This document shows positions 11,401 to 26,400 of a DNA stretch of 64,000 nucleotides, piece after piece. The stretch is from Mauremys mutica (taxonomy: Eukaryota > Chordata > Testudines > Geoemydidae), in the NCBI RefSeq assembly GCF_020497125.1, contig NC_059077.1, positions 33,369,340-33,433,339 of the forward strand. The letters run 5' to 3'. Position numbers and translations under genes: made by a program. The notes beneath the pieces were generated by a model, which saw only the letters and a program-made list of their open reading frames with translations, did not search any database and was not told the origin of the DNA. How positions within the stretch are numbered: the first letter of the stretch is position 1; every line of letters begins with the position of its first letter.

Positions 11401-14400
11401 ACCTTAAAACAAAAAATAAAAATAGAATATCAAATTGAGGATACAGCATGCTTTTTAGAATAGGAAATAAATGGGGTGATCCACATTTTTATAGCTTTTC
11501 ATTCTGAGCAAGCACATAACAGTCCTCAGTTTGCTCTGGGAAAAGATTAACTGAATCCTGAAAAAGTGTGGAAAGTTTGCAAGTTTGAAATAGACTGAAA
11601 GAGAGTCTCTTTGGTATACATTGGATCTAGGGCATTCTACCTTGCTTCCTCAGATTGTAATTGGGATAATAACCTATTGAGTTTCTTGTATATCAGCCAA
11701 AACAGAAATCTTTATCAATTTATTTTTCTTTAGAAATTCTCTCTAGGCCTTATTACATTCTGTATGTTCTTCATTTGTAAAAAGGCAGCACTTATGGGAT
11801 CCATTCATAGACCGAGCACCTCTTGGTTCTAGGTGCTGTGCAAATAGATAACAAAAAACACAGTCCCTGCCAGAAGGAGCTTACAATTTGAGTATTAAAT
11901 ATTATGTCTCTTTCCCACTTAAGTTTAAGGCAGACCTAGTCAACACAAGTACCGTGAGTGGTAAGGATTTTATATGTGCTGAAGAGTTCAGTTGAACAAA
12001 CATAACTTGAAAGTGTAAGAAGACCTTCTGAAAAGCTTTTTAATTTAAATTTCTCTTACTAAATCGCTTGTGAATGTCATACCATATTTTTCTGCAACAC
12101 ATGGAAATATGTATCAAAAATATCAAGTGGAAAGGTAGATTATTACTAAATGACAATGTTGTTACACATTTCAATAGTCTGTTGGCATGGTCAGGTTTAA
12201 TGTAACTGAATTAGTAAATGTTCTTCTGAAGAATTTCGTATTTCTTAACAACTTTTTGTCATTGTTACTATACCTAAACTGAAAAAAAACCATTCAAATT
12301 ATACAGATGCTTATTTTTCTCAACCTTAACTTAATAAATTCACATTTGCACAAAGGTATAATGAATTTTATGCAAAACAATTTCCATGTGTCTTTCCTGA
12401 TCATTACATCTTACTGAACCTGCAAAGAATTGAGGGTCTCAGGCCTTTAGATTAGAAATGAGCAATATTTTTTGGATGAATAGTTTATCTGCCAAAAATG
12501 CCATTTGTGATTGATTGAAGCTATTCGTGAATTTGCTGAATAGTTTTGGCCAGCTTTTTTGGTGGGGGAGGGCAAGTGGGAAGGGGAAGGGAGAGAGTGA
12601 GGAGGTGGCATTTGCCAAATAGGATGGTGGTGGTGCCTCCCTTTTAGCCCAGTGGGATGTGGGAGACCCAAGGTCGTTTCCCCCTCCGCCTGAGCAGGGG
12701 ATTTGAACTTGCGTCTTCTATTTTGCAGGTGAGTGCCCTAGCCAGTGGGCTGTGGGATATTTTGGTGATCTCAATCTCTCTTATTGAAGCTGTTCCACTT
12801 TGTTTTAAATAATTAACCATTGGAACAAGGATGTGAACTTGGGTGTTCCACCCCCTAGGTGAGTGCCCTAACCACCAAGCTATAAAGTCTCTCTCTCTCT
12901 CCCCATTACTATTTAAGTATTTACACATAGTGGAACAGTTTAAGCAGGAGAGATTGACAGAGACTGGCTCCATACTACCCTCTAGCCCTCTCTTACAATG
13001 TGGGAGAACCAAATTCAAATCCTGGCTGTAAAGACTATACTTTGGTGTCACTCAGTACTCTAGCATTATAAGAAACCAGTTTACAAGGAGAATGGTAGAG
13101 GGCTCTACCTCTTGGGACTTTTCTGTCTTAACACTTGAATAATTGTTCTTCAGTTGGTTGCATTGCACTGATTTGAGTGAGTCCACACTACGCACCTGAA
13201 CTGATGTATGGTTTGCCCTAACATCCACCCTGGAGCTGCCTTACACTGATTCTGTTGTCTTTTGACAGCTCCTTCAGCCAGTAAACCTCCTTAACTTTAT
13301 AAACAGATATTCCCCTCTTCTCTACCCTTATATAGTTGCCCTCCCCCGCAATGTGCCCCACTCTGCAGCTGATTTATTGGCTAAGACTGCAATATCTGCC
13401 CCTCTGTACCCCTTCTCCACATTATTAACCCCCAAGATCCTGATCATACTTTCCCTAAGTTATACTCCAAGGCATGTGCACCTGCATGTATTTCTACCTC
13501 TCCCTTCCAGAAATGTCCTCATTTCAGTAATTGTGCTCCTCATGAGGGGATCAGCACTATCAACTGTGGGTGTTCCTAGAGGAGAAAGGGGAACAGCACT
13601 AGGGGATATACGTGTCAGATTTCAGCCTTGGTCAGCAGTCCACAGCTGGACTACTGGTTTGAGGGCATAGGCACAGAGGAGAAGTAGCAGAGAAAGAGAC
13701 CCTTAGCAGAGAAAGATTGAAGTTAGTGGGTGCTCAGCACTTTTCAGAATCATGCTACTTATTGGAGTGCCTCAATGTGGATTTATGTACCAAAGTTTAG
13801 GTCTTTTATTTTTGAAAATTTTGGCCTATATAAAAGAAATACCGCAAAAGCCCCACCCTTTTCTCTTACATTGGTTTTGCACCTTTACCATTAAAAATTA
13901 GCAATGGAATACATTGATATGGATTATTAGAACCCAGCAAATCTGCTTTATGTCCATGGATCATTTTTGCGGATTGCATGTAGATACAAATTTTGTATCT
14001 GCGTAGGGCTGTATGGATGATTCAGTGGGGAAGCAGAATCAAAGCAGCCATGTTCTTCAATTGATGGCAAGAACATGCTATTTAAAGAAGAAACAAACCC
14101 TTCCCATGCACCCTCCACCCAAAAGCCAGAATTGAATCTACATTACTGTATGAACATTTACAAAATTTTATTAATCAAAGTACATTACCTTGCTGTTCCC
14201 TTCTAAAGTGTAATATATACTGTAAGTAATATTTTCATGTAAAATGTATTTATATATTTGAAGAGATTAACATATTGGCAAAAGCTCTTTTTGTAACCAG
14301 ATACATGCAAGCTGTGTCAGTCTGACTCTTACTCAGGGGCAGCTCTAGGTATTTTGCCACTCCAGGCACGGCAGGCAGGCTGCCTTTGGCGGCTTGCCTG

Positions 14401-17400
14401 CGGGTGGTCCCCGGTCCCGCGGATTCGGCGGCACGCCTGCGGGAGGTCCGCCGAAGCCGCGGGACCAGCGGACCCTCCGCAGGCATGCTGCTGAAGGCAA
14501 CCTGCCTGCCGCCCTCTTAGCGACCGGCAGAGCGCCCCCCGTGGCTTGCCGCCCCAGGCACGTGCTTGGCGTGCTGGTGCCTGGAGCAGTCCCTGCTCTT
14601 ACTATATTGCCTACCCAGTCACTTCTCTAACTTAAGTGTCTCCTGAACAGAAACCGTCAGTTGTGTCAAATAACACTGTGATTCTCTGATGTTCAGATTT
14701 GTCCAGTGAGAGCTCATCAACTGTTTTAAGACTTGTATGTCTCTAATTGAAAAAGGTTTTTGATTATTGTTGTGCTTCCTTGCCTTTCCATATCAATTCT
14801 CTCAGCATATTGCACAGAGTAGTGTTGAAAAACTTTACTCTCATTAGTGCATTACCAATGTGTGATTAAACGCCCTTCCAGTCTTGTACATGTAATGCAG
14901 TACATTTATTTACTGCAATATTTAAACTAATGACTGGGAGAACTAGTGTAAATTACTGAAATTTTATGGATTAGTAAATGAAGGTCAGATTCTTCAACCA
15001 TCAGGCATATTAAGTAGCACTTTGACTTAAATTGGATGATTTGAAGTGCTATTCAGCATTCAAAAGGATTTTAGGATTTGGCTCTAAGTAAACAGATGGA
15101 TTTATCTTTTCCCAGAATACCTACATTGCTCACTCCACTGTGCCATTCTTCTAGTTAATTATTTAAAATAAATAAATCCATTATCACAAAACCAAGCAAC
15201 TATAACATGTTGTGTACCTCTTCCTCCCTCCATCCTGCCTGATTCCACTTCTTCCTCTGTTCATGCTTTGTCATAGCTTAGCTAGGTTAGAATCTGAATA
15301 GGATAGAATCCACATTTTTATATCTACATAAAGACTCGTGAATTACAGTACAGTTTTATTCATGTGAAAACTCTGCCTGTGTTGTGATCCTACTGAGGAA
15401 AAAAAGTACAACCTCCTCAGTAGGTACTTCCCACTGTAACATCCACCATTACATCAGCAGCAGTTTTCTAGCCTAGTCTCTCCTCTCCTCTCAATACTTG
15501 TCCAATCCCTAACAGTTCTGCCAGTCCTTCCCTCAAACTCCTGTCACCCCTGAACCATCTTCCAGCTGAGTTCTCCCTTATTTCTCCAGGTAGGACTCAG
15601 CTGCAGCTGTATTATTTTCTGTCCCCTGCCTTTGAGAGGAAAATGTGGTGGTCACATTATAAATGTATTGATTTGAAAGAAACTTGCACATGTGTGCAAG
15701 TTAGTCTACAAACAGTATACTTAGCTGTGTATGTAATCTCTGTCCTATATGTAGTTTTTCATAATTACAGTTGGTATATATGTAATATGCATTGATATGT
15801 GCAAATTTGTTACAACTTGCATTGTTAGAATAATAAAGTAACTATTCCTAGAATTTACATACTCAAACTATTCTAAACTTTTATTTGAAGTCAAGTTGTA
15901 GAATGTTTTTTCTATTAAAAGTATGAATCTTTTTTCTTAATTTCAGTGAAAACTAAGCCTCCTAAGATAGTTTCAGTAGAAAAAATTGCTGGTGTAAAGC
16001 AATCGCTTAACGTAACCTGGGACAAACCTGATCCAGCATTACTAGATTTAAATTGTCGTCTTCGATACAGAAACACAAATTCAAATACTTCGGTAAGTTA
16101 CATCATTATTTTCAGAATATTAGATCATTTGTCACTGACGTAAATGTTGATCCTTTTAAATGCTGATGACAAAAGGCAAGGATGTAAGATCACTAATAAC
16201 TCATATACATATCAAATGTAGTAGAAGCATGGATGATATTGGAATATTAGAAAATAGAGATGGATAAGACCTTCTGTTTCACTGTCAAAGGTAAATTGTT
16301 CTTGCCCTTCTGTCTGTTTCAGAGCCATCTGACTCCTTACTTGTCCTAGGAAAATTTCATTGGAGGTACCCTCAGTCAGACCAACAATCAAACATGTTTT
16401 TCTTCCTATTATTTTCTGGCAAATACAGTAGTTATGTTTACTCTAGATTAGATTAGAACAAAAGTAGGAGATGGTTCTCTGACAGCCTGGCTCCTGGCAG
16501 GGTAGAAATGTGTAAGCAGTGTGTTCGAGAAGGTGGCTTATGTCTTCCTGGCATCTCACAATCCATCTGACCTACAATTCTAAGTGGAAATGGTTTGCTG
16601 TGGGCCCCTCTGTTTGCCCTTCACAAAAATAGCTTGTCCATGCTGTCCATCTGTCTGAGTCCAACTTATAAAAATAACTCCAGATACATTTAGCAGCTAT
16701 TTGAGCCTATCATAAACTAGCTGAAGGTCTCTGCATGGCTTGATACTTTTAAAACCTTCCATTAAAAAAAAACACCCTTTTGTCACGGGGTTATGAATGT
16801 GGTCCTGACATAGCTGATGAAAGAAAGCTCTTTGAACCACCCAGTTCCTGTGAGTTTAAGTCTCTTACACGGAAAGTCATTTTCCTGGCTGCAATGGCTT
16901 CAATCTGCACAATGAGTGAGCATCATGCCCTAGTGATGGATCTACCTTAACTAGATTTTATAGGACAGAGATGGGGCTGTGGACTTAACTGACATTCTTC
17001 TCCAAGGTAGTGTTGAAGTTCCACTTGTTAATGAACCTATCAGCCAACATTCTTCCTATAATCACATGTCCTTCCCCAGGGAAGCGCTTTTTCATATGCT
17101 CAGTGTTAAGTCTTTGGGGTTCTAACTGGAGTGAATTAAAATTTGTAGAAGATCCACAAAACTGTTTTTGTTTTGGAGACCATTTCAGGGATGTCTTGCT
17201 ATTATTTGGCTGAGCTGAAACAAAGAAGCCATATCAAGGCTCACTTAATAAGAGACAAGGCAGCCACCAGGGGTGCCGTTGTAGATTTCTGGTCTTCTCT
17301 CCACAGATTTACAAAGCATTATTTCTTGGATTTTCCCTCCAGGTGGTAATTTTGATTTCAGACTGTGTGTACTCTGAAGCTTGTCTCCAACGTAGGGGTA

Positions 17401-20400
17401 GCCAAACTCCCCACTCCCACCCCAAAAGTGTTTTATGCATTTCTCTTTTCAGTTGGCTGAGATTTGAGTGTTTCCCCCTTTCCTTATTGATTGTCACACT
17501 TCATTATCTTCTTCAATGTTGATTTAAGAGGTTATCTTACCCCCTTTCAGTATACATTTAAAAAAAAATCCACCCTATTCCCACTGTTGGTGTCGGGCTC
17601 GTGGTTACTGCATGTTTTAGCTTTGCTCTCATTTTTATTGTGGGACAATCATGGAACTTCCCTGCTTTCCTGGGCTGAGACTCTTGTTCTGATTACCTCT
17701 TTAGAGTAGGTGAAAATTACAAACCATATCATTCTTCTTCTTCAAAGTGATCATTATTGCCACTCATCTACATGTTTCCCCTCAGAGTTTAGAGGATAAT
17801 TTTTCAGGGGGAGTTTCTCTTGGCACTTGGTTTTTCTGTTTTTTCATTGGTACAGATATGTTGATTATCTTTAGATTGTTTATTGCTGGGACCTTTGGTT
17901 CCCATGCAGTTGGAGATGACTGACACAGTTATAGGGCAGCATTGATGCTTCAGAGAGGGCAGGGCGCAATGGTCAACAGAGAGCCTAGCTTATGCTCTCT
18001 ACTCCATTACTACTGTCATTAAGGGTAAAATGTAACCTTAAGAACTGGTGCCGATTTTGTGAAACAATTGCAAAGATCCAGAAATGAGAAAGCTACACCC
18101 AGAAGCACTATTTACAAGATGAGTTGCTTTCCCTTTGATTTATAATGGAGGGGTGATCGGGGAGGCATGATAGATATGGTCTTTGAGGTTTTTAAGTAGA
18201 TAAAGTATCTGCTGAGGTTTATTTTTTTTGTTAATAAAGACAACATATTTTGTGTTCATATTTTCACTTTTAGAAAACAGTTACTTTCACTATGAATCAA
18301 AATAAAAGAAGAACATCATTTAATCTCACGGATCTATGGGATTTTACAGAGTATGCTATTGCCATTCAATGTGTTGGTGTTGAATCAGAAATCTGGAGTG
18401 AATGGAGTGAAGAGGAAATAGGAAGAACAGAACAACAAGGCAGGCTAATTGTTTACAACATAGTTTTTCACAAGATTAATTTTGAATCTTTTGGCACAGA
18501 AGTTAATATTAGCAGACTATTTTCAGCATATTGTCAGTTGGTTGATGTCATAGTTTTGCTTTGAAATTGTGAAAACAAATACATTCAATTAAAGATGGCT
18601 AGAAGGGGGGAGGGCAGAAAAGGAGATAAACTGAAAGGGACAGAGAGATCTGATCAGTGAGGAATATGGAATGGAGGAGAAAAAAAGGGATTGTTTAAAA
18701 GAAATAAAAATCTAGAGCTAGGAAAGAATTGCGAAATGACCATAAAGAATGGAAATAAGAGACCGATAGCAACATAGAGAGAAGGTATATAAGGATCAAT
18801 AAGGGAAAAAAAATTCAACACTGCTGTTAATCTTCTTTAAAAAACAACAGCAAGTTTTCTACTTTTTATCGTTTGTTTTACTAGCTCCTTCAAGAAAAGT
18901 GGATTTGTGGAGAGTAATTGAACCTTCACCGTCAGCTGAAAATAGATATGTGCATCTTATGTGGAAGGTATGTACAGCCATGATTTTAAAATCCAAACTG
19001 CCTCTTCCAGTAGAAATTGCATTTTATCATCTGTGGTTATAGGACATAAAGGTCTGTCAAGTCTGGCTCAGATGAGCTCCATACAAAGCTAGAACAGAAC
19101 CTACAGAAGTTTTCTGTTAAGTAACACGATGTTGACTACAACTTTGCAGTCAGAATTTACCCTATGACCATGCTGACATCATATTCAACATGATCTACAA
19201 AAACTGACTGCTAAGCCATGATGGTCAATAGTCAATATAACTAGTTAGTTAATATAAGTTCTCATTGTTCTATTCTAATTTGCAGTTTTGAAACCTCCAT
19301 TAAATTATCACCACTTGACTAAGCTGGAGATAAGAACTGAATGGTAACATTGTGCTTTTAGAATCTTGATTGAAATACTCATAAAATATATTTTAATTTG
19401 AGCTGGTCAAATGCAAGAAAAATGAATAATTTGAGTATTGCAGTTATCTGTTGAACAACTTATTCCAAAAACTTAATTCCTTGAATAAATTTGATAGAAA
19501 AACAGTAATATTCATAGTATAAATATTTTCAGCTGCTATTATTTGACCAATTGTAATTTTAAGCCTTTATATTTATTAGAATCCAATAAAATCTGTTTTT
19601 AGAATTCAACATTGTTAATTATCCAGAAAGTAATCCAATATACCCACTGGCATATTCAAACATTTCAAATTGTTTCCAGAATTTCTGTTATGAAGCAGTT
19701 GGAAGAACATTCTGGATGTTGACCCTCTGATGGGCTCACCAAATATTTTTCAGGAATCTTTTCTGAGTAACCAAACGAGGCAAACTGGAAAACAGATTAC
19801 TGAGAAACTGAAATATGTTTGCTTGAAAATAATCCAGAAGTAGAGAAGGGAACAATTCTGGAGTCCTGGCAATGTGCTTTTGATTATAGAAGCAGTATTA
19901 CAAAACACACACAACTTTTGTATTAATTTTTAAACAGGTGTTAAAAGGATATCCATCTTCGGAGTGTCTACTTGGCTACAAAATACAGTACTGTCCAGAA
20001 AACAATGCTTCTTTTAAAATGACACACAACACTACTGACAAGGTGGCCAAGCTCCTTTTAACGGGGGAAGCCTATGTGATATCTGTTGTTGCATATAACT
20101 CTGTTGGAGAGTCTCCTGAGGCTACTCTAAGAATTCCATCTATTGGTGAAAAAAGTACGTTGTTTTAAAATGGTTTGGTAGATATTCCCTTGGATCACTG
20201 AAACAGCCTTTTCTGTATCCATGTGCTTATTCATTTTGCCTGTTTTAAGTACTGTTGCAATGAAAGTGAAATTGTGGTTGAGATTTTTTTTGTCCTGGAT
20301 TCTACAGGTGGAGAAGACCTACTAAGTCATCTAGCTTCTCACTATGTCAGTACAGGATTGTCTAGTTTCACTACTTTATTTAACACAAGTGCAATAGATT

Positions 20401-23400
20401 AATGGAACAGCATACTCTGGGTAGGAAGAGAATGTATTAAAGCATTGGTATGTCATTGTACTTCAGCTTGTCATATATTTTCCTATTAGTAATATGCTTC
20501 CTGTTTATAAGGCCATTAATAGGAGTCACTGTTTTATTATGTTTGTTATTTATTATAACTAATTGGCCTCTGTCATTGATTCCTTATTTCCTATTAAAAC
20601 ACAAGTCAAAACCTACTTTTCTGTGCTACTACAGCCAATAAAATGTAAAGTAGGTCTCTGTATGGATATATATTCCAATTCTTCATGTCTCTGCTTGTGA
20701 ATGCACCCCATCTACTTTCACATCTTATTGTAACAATTCCATTATTGTTTGCTGTGTTATCAGATACTCTGTGCGTATGTGTGTACATGTATAAATAAAT
20801 AAAACAATGCTTTACACAATTAAGCTGAATTTCTTGTTTGACTTTTGCTAAGTCAAACACTGTTCTATAAATAAAAATCTAAATCTCTCATCACTGAATT
20901 GCTACACTATTATGGATGTTTGCTCTGTTAAAATTTTTATAACTATTTCTGTTTAATTTTTACGTCTTGTTATTTTGCAGCTCCCAAATGGATTGATACA
21001 GTGAGGACACTTAATTTAAATGAACAAATCATTGTGGAATGGGAAGCATCAGTTTCAGAAATAAACAGATATGTCATTGAATGGTCTGAGGAGTTGGAGA
21101 CTGAGCCCTTGGGTAGATCATGGCAATATATATTAAATACTACAAAGTGGACAGCTCAGAAAGGTAAGTTTACTATGCTTGCGTGACCGTATAATTTTCA
21201 CATCTCTATCAGTTACTTCTTAACCTAAATCTAGAAAACAGATTTTCTGATCAAGAAAAAGTATTTTGTTTCTCTATTTAACATAGGCTGTATATTATAC
21301 TGTGCTATCTTTCTCTGAGATGTGGCCAACTTACTCGTGTGTCTAGTTAATGTATGGTGACACACAGACACAATTTTTTTCACTGCTTAGTAAGATGATA
21401 AGCCTGAGAGTCACCAGTGCATGACAGCAAACAGTGGACAAAATTGTAATCAGAAGCAGAAATGGATAGTAGCCTTTGAACCTTTCCATTCAATATTTGT
21501 AGCAGCAGCTATTTTGCATATAAATTGACTAATATAAACAAGTAGTGACTTATAAATCATTTTAATTTCAATTAATCTTTTGAAAACATAAACAAAACAT
21601 TGACATCACTAGAAAGTAGTTTAAAATAGCAACACAACAGATATTTAATACAAATTCAACTTCAGTACTATTAGGGGCAATTACAAAATATATAGTTCTT
21701 TAGGTGTGGTCACCTGAGTGCAACAAGAAAATACAAAATGGAATGTCTGCCAGTTCTTGGGAAATGAAGACAGGTAGTTTTGGAGTGGAAATTTGTATTC
21801 TAGTTAAAGAGAAATGAACATATTTTTGAATCTCTTTGGCAACACATGGCAGCAGGAAATTATTGAACATAAAAACAGAATTGCACAAGTCAAGAACTAC
21901 AATATGACACTGAGTATTCTGTCTTTTTACTAAATATTCAAGATTCTTCAGATTGTTCAAATTAAAAAATCCTTTTTCTTTCTTCCTCCTTATATATATA
22001 AAAGCAGATCTAAAAGCATCATGTGCTAGATTCGGTACAAATATATAGGAAGATATGGTCCTTGCCTCACATATAGGGCCAGATTAACTCTCCTGTGGGC
22101 CCAGGGCTATTAGAAATTGCGGGGTCCCTGTATACAAGTCTTTTTCCTAATTTAAAACAAGATGATCAACTGGGGGGACAGCTGGGGGGACAGTGCTAAG
22201 GGCAGGAGCAGTGCGTGGAACCAGCTCCCCCACTGCCAGGGGCTGCAGAGATGTGCCAGCAGCCATCCGCTTCCGGGAGCGGCTTGGGGCCGCGGCATGC
22301 AGGCAGCCTACCTGAGCCCTGCTGCGCCGGGGCTCTCCTTAGCCTGGGGCCCCGCACTGCAGCCCCTGAAGCCCCTGCATTAATCTGGCGCTGGCCACAT
22401 ATCTTAAATCTGGAAAATATGACAAGACAGACAAACAGTAATAGGCAGACAACAAGCAAGCAAAATATAAAACCTGTAAATATTTTGTTAGTCTTAATTT
22501 TTTACTTCCTTAAAATCTCACCCATCCCACTTTTATCCTGGTGTCCAACTGTCAGACAATGTATTACTAATCCAACATGCTGCCCTTCCACTCCACCTAA
22601 ATAGATTTAGGCTTGGGAGGTGAATGGGAAAGTAGCACATCAGATGGTACATATGTTAGTTACTAAAAGTGCCTTGAGGTAGTCTTGAGGCAGTTCCAAT
22701 TGACCTCTCCTACTCGTCTTCTCCAACTCACCATAGGGGAGTTGTAAGGAAATTAAGACTTGTACTCTGGGGCTTTCCTAAAAGGCTTTCCTCATCGCTC
22801 TTCAGGCCTTGCTGGAATGCTTGGGAATGTTAGAGGAAAAACAGGACATATTTTAGGATCAGAAGACCTATCTACAGCTTTCATTTCATATGCTCTGACA
22901 TTATATTGTGTTTTTAATGAGGTAAAGAAACATTTATAAAAGTGGAATATTTAATAAAGTTGCTTTGTGAAAAAAATCCATTGATACAGTGTTTTCAATG
23001 TTAACTCATTATTAGGTTGAGAAGAGGCATTTGTTTTGAACTACTTTAAGAACATAAGAAAGGCCGTACCGGGTCAGACCAAAGGTCCATCTAGCCCAGT
23101 ATCTGTCTACCGACAGTGGCCAATGCCAGGTGCCCCAGAGGGAGTGAATCTAACAGGCAATGATCAAGTGATCTCTCTCCTGCCATCCATCTCCATCCTC
23201 TGACGAACAGAGGCTAGGGACACCATTCTTACCCATTCTGGCTAATAGCCATTTATGGACTTAGCCACCATGAATTTATCCAGTCCCCTTTTAAACATTG
23301 TTATAGTCCTAGCCTTCACAACCTCCTCAGGTAAGGAGTTCCACAAGTTGACTGTGCGCTGTGTGAAGAAGAACTTCCTTTTATTTGTTTTAAAGCTGCT

Positions 23401-26400
23401 GCCTATTAATTTCATTTGGTGACCCCTAGTTCTTGTATTATGGGAATAAGTAAATAACTTTTCCTTATCCACTTTCTCAACATCACTCATGATTTTATAT
23501 ACCTCTATCATGTCCCCCCTTAGTCTTCTCTTTTCCAAGTTGAAGAGTCCTAGCCTCTTTAATCTTTCCTCGTATGGGACCCTCTCTAAACCCCTAATCA
23601 TTTTAATTGCCCTTTTCTGAACCTTTTCTAGTGCTAGAATATCTTTTTTGAGGTGAGGAGACCACATCTGTACACAGTATTCGAGATGTGGGCGTACCAT
23701 GGATTTATATAAGGGCAATAATATATTCTCAGTCTTATTCTCTATCCCCTTTTTAATGATTCCTAGCATCCTGTTTGCTTTTTTGACCGCCTCTGCACAC
23801 TGCGTGGACATCTTCAGAGAACTATCCACGATGACGCCAAGATCTTTTTCCTGACTCGTTGTAGCTAAATTAGTTGGGGTTATTTTTTCCAATGTGCATT
23901 ACTTTACATTTATCCACATTAAATTTCATTTGCCATTTTGTTGCCCAATCACTTAGTTTTGTGAGATCTTTTTGAAGTTCTTCACAATCTGCTTTGGTCT
24001 TAACTATCTTGAGAAGTTTAGTATCAGCTTTCATAAATGCTGTGGTAATATTCCTCCCATTCAATATGTTCACTTGACGTAATCCTTTGATGCAATATTT
24101 TGTCTTCCTGTGATGGTGATTCAGAATTCTCAGCATGAAAAGATTCTTTTTAAGCAGTTCTGAGTGTCTGTTTCCCTTTTTCCTTTCAGTAAGTTGGTAA
24201 ACTGCTTCTGCAGTTTTGTTGCTGTCTGTATACTTGTCTCTGTTCTAAAGAAATGAAAAATATTTTGATGTCTTTCAGTTCAGTAACACCAGGGGATTCC
24301 CATTGACTTCAGTGGGGCAGGGATTTCACCCTCAAAGTACAACTATTTAATCTAAGTGTCAAAATAACTTTAGGAAACAGAATCAAGAAGAATGAATTTC
24401 CAGACTGTCAAACTGAAAATAAAACTCGCATTATTATGTCAAATAGAAAGTACTGGTAACCCCAATCCATCAAAATTCTTAAACATATGCTTAACTGAGT
24501 AGTCCCACTGACTATTCATATGTTTAAGGTTAAGCATGTACTTAAGAGGGGGAAGACTTTCAAAGGCATAAAGGGGATTTAAGTATCAGGGGGGAAGCCG
24601 GGATAGTCTGTATCCACAAAAACAAGTTGTCCGGTGGCACCTTAAAGACTTAACAGATTTATTTGGGCATTAGCTTTCGTGGGTAAAAATCCTCACTTCT
24701 TCAGATGGGGTTTTAGGTGCTCAACTCCTATTGACTTTCAAAACATTGAAAGTTAATCGGAGTTGGGCACCTAACTATACTTGGTGGTTTTGAAAATCTC
24801 TCTGCTGGATCAAGGTTTTAGTGCAGACTCAACACTAAAGCGAAGCAGGACTAATTTTAAAAGATCTTACATTTTTTCACAAGCTTGTCTGATTGGGTTT
24901 GAGCTCATGCATTTTGTCATATGGTCTTTTTATAAAAAGAAATAACTACAAAAACATTTGCCTTGTTTTATTGAAGTCTGTACATATAATTCTAAAATAA
25001 TTTCTCATCTCTTGCAATTTTACACATCATGCTTATTGCAAGATTGTACTTTTAATGCACGTTAGGAGATGCACTTGAAAATTTATCCATCTGTGATTTA
25101 AGGGCAACATTTTTTAAATTGGGTTCCTAAAGTTAGACTCCTAAGTTCATGTTTAGGCACTTAAATGGCCTGATTTTCAAAAGTGAAATTGCAAATAGTG
25201 AAAATTACAACCATATACAATAGAATAACAAAGAGATTAAAAAATAGAGCCCAAAGAAGGAAAGAGAAGTAGTAATACAGCACAAACTACTGCTACAGGG
25301 TGAAAATAAGACCAGAAGAAACAAAGAAATATTATTGGTCCATCTGGTACACGGCTAGTTAAAGCCATATGACACCATCAGATCCACATGAAAAATCTCA
25401 GAAGTTTTAGTGCATTTAGGGGCTGCCCAAAGCTGTGATAAGTAGTTAAGATCTGATGTGATCCTTCCCTTCAACAGAGCTCTATTTCATAATTTTGCTG
25501 AGCAGTTTCCCCAAACAATCATGGCTCGGTTATAAGTATATGTAATCCTCATAAAACATTAATCTGTATCATAGTATCTAGATTTGAAATCAACCAACAT
25601 GTGAAGGGGAAATCTTCCATGTTAATGTCAGTCTTATCTGGAATAACTCATGCTCCTTATCTGCAGATACGGAAATTTATCTGTCTAGTGTATATATTTG
25701 TGACTGTTTAAATCTTTCCCCAGTATAGTTCATATTATGTACAATAAATGAGATCTAAATCAATTTTTAAAAACCACTACTTCACTGAAGTGGGTGCAAA
25801 AAGGGCCACAGAGATTCTTGCTAATCTTGCTGTACTTTTATTTTACATGTATGGGAAGTATAGTGAAAAGAATATGATCTGTTATCATTAAATTAAGTTA
25901 TTATTTCTTAGTTTTTAAACCATTTCTTCATTGGTGGTAAACTGAAATTGGAAATCTGTTAATTGATCAGTGGGTCCTTTTCTGATTTCCATTATATAAA
26001 ATTGCACAATTAAAAATAGCAAACTCTTTTCAGCAAAGTAGCACTCCAGATTTTAAAAGTATGAGAACACACAACTGCAAATGACATCACTGACTTGTCA
26101 GAGAAGAACTTTGACCAAGCAATTGATTGATTTTACTAGTTTATAAAGTCCTTTTAGATGCTTCCATTACAGAAAACAACACAAAACAAGAACAGTCAAT
26201 CAAATGTTAAACAAGCTAAGTGAGTCTTAATTCTTGTTCTGAGGATTGCTACACTCAGACTGACAGACTCCTGTTAAGAGCAAATGTCATGAAGGGAGGA
26301 TCTCAATTAAAAAGGCCCTGCCATTAGGCATATGGGGTAGAACTGTGCATATGGCTGAAATACACAGAGCACAAGTCAGCTTGTGTATGCAAAGGTGGCT

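Noticed and set aside
22162..22604. Ala/Pro/Gly-rich frames near 22.2-22.6 kb
   Set aside because: They fall in the GC-rich interior and flank of a hAT MITE with target-site duplication; frames overlap on both strands.
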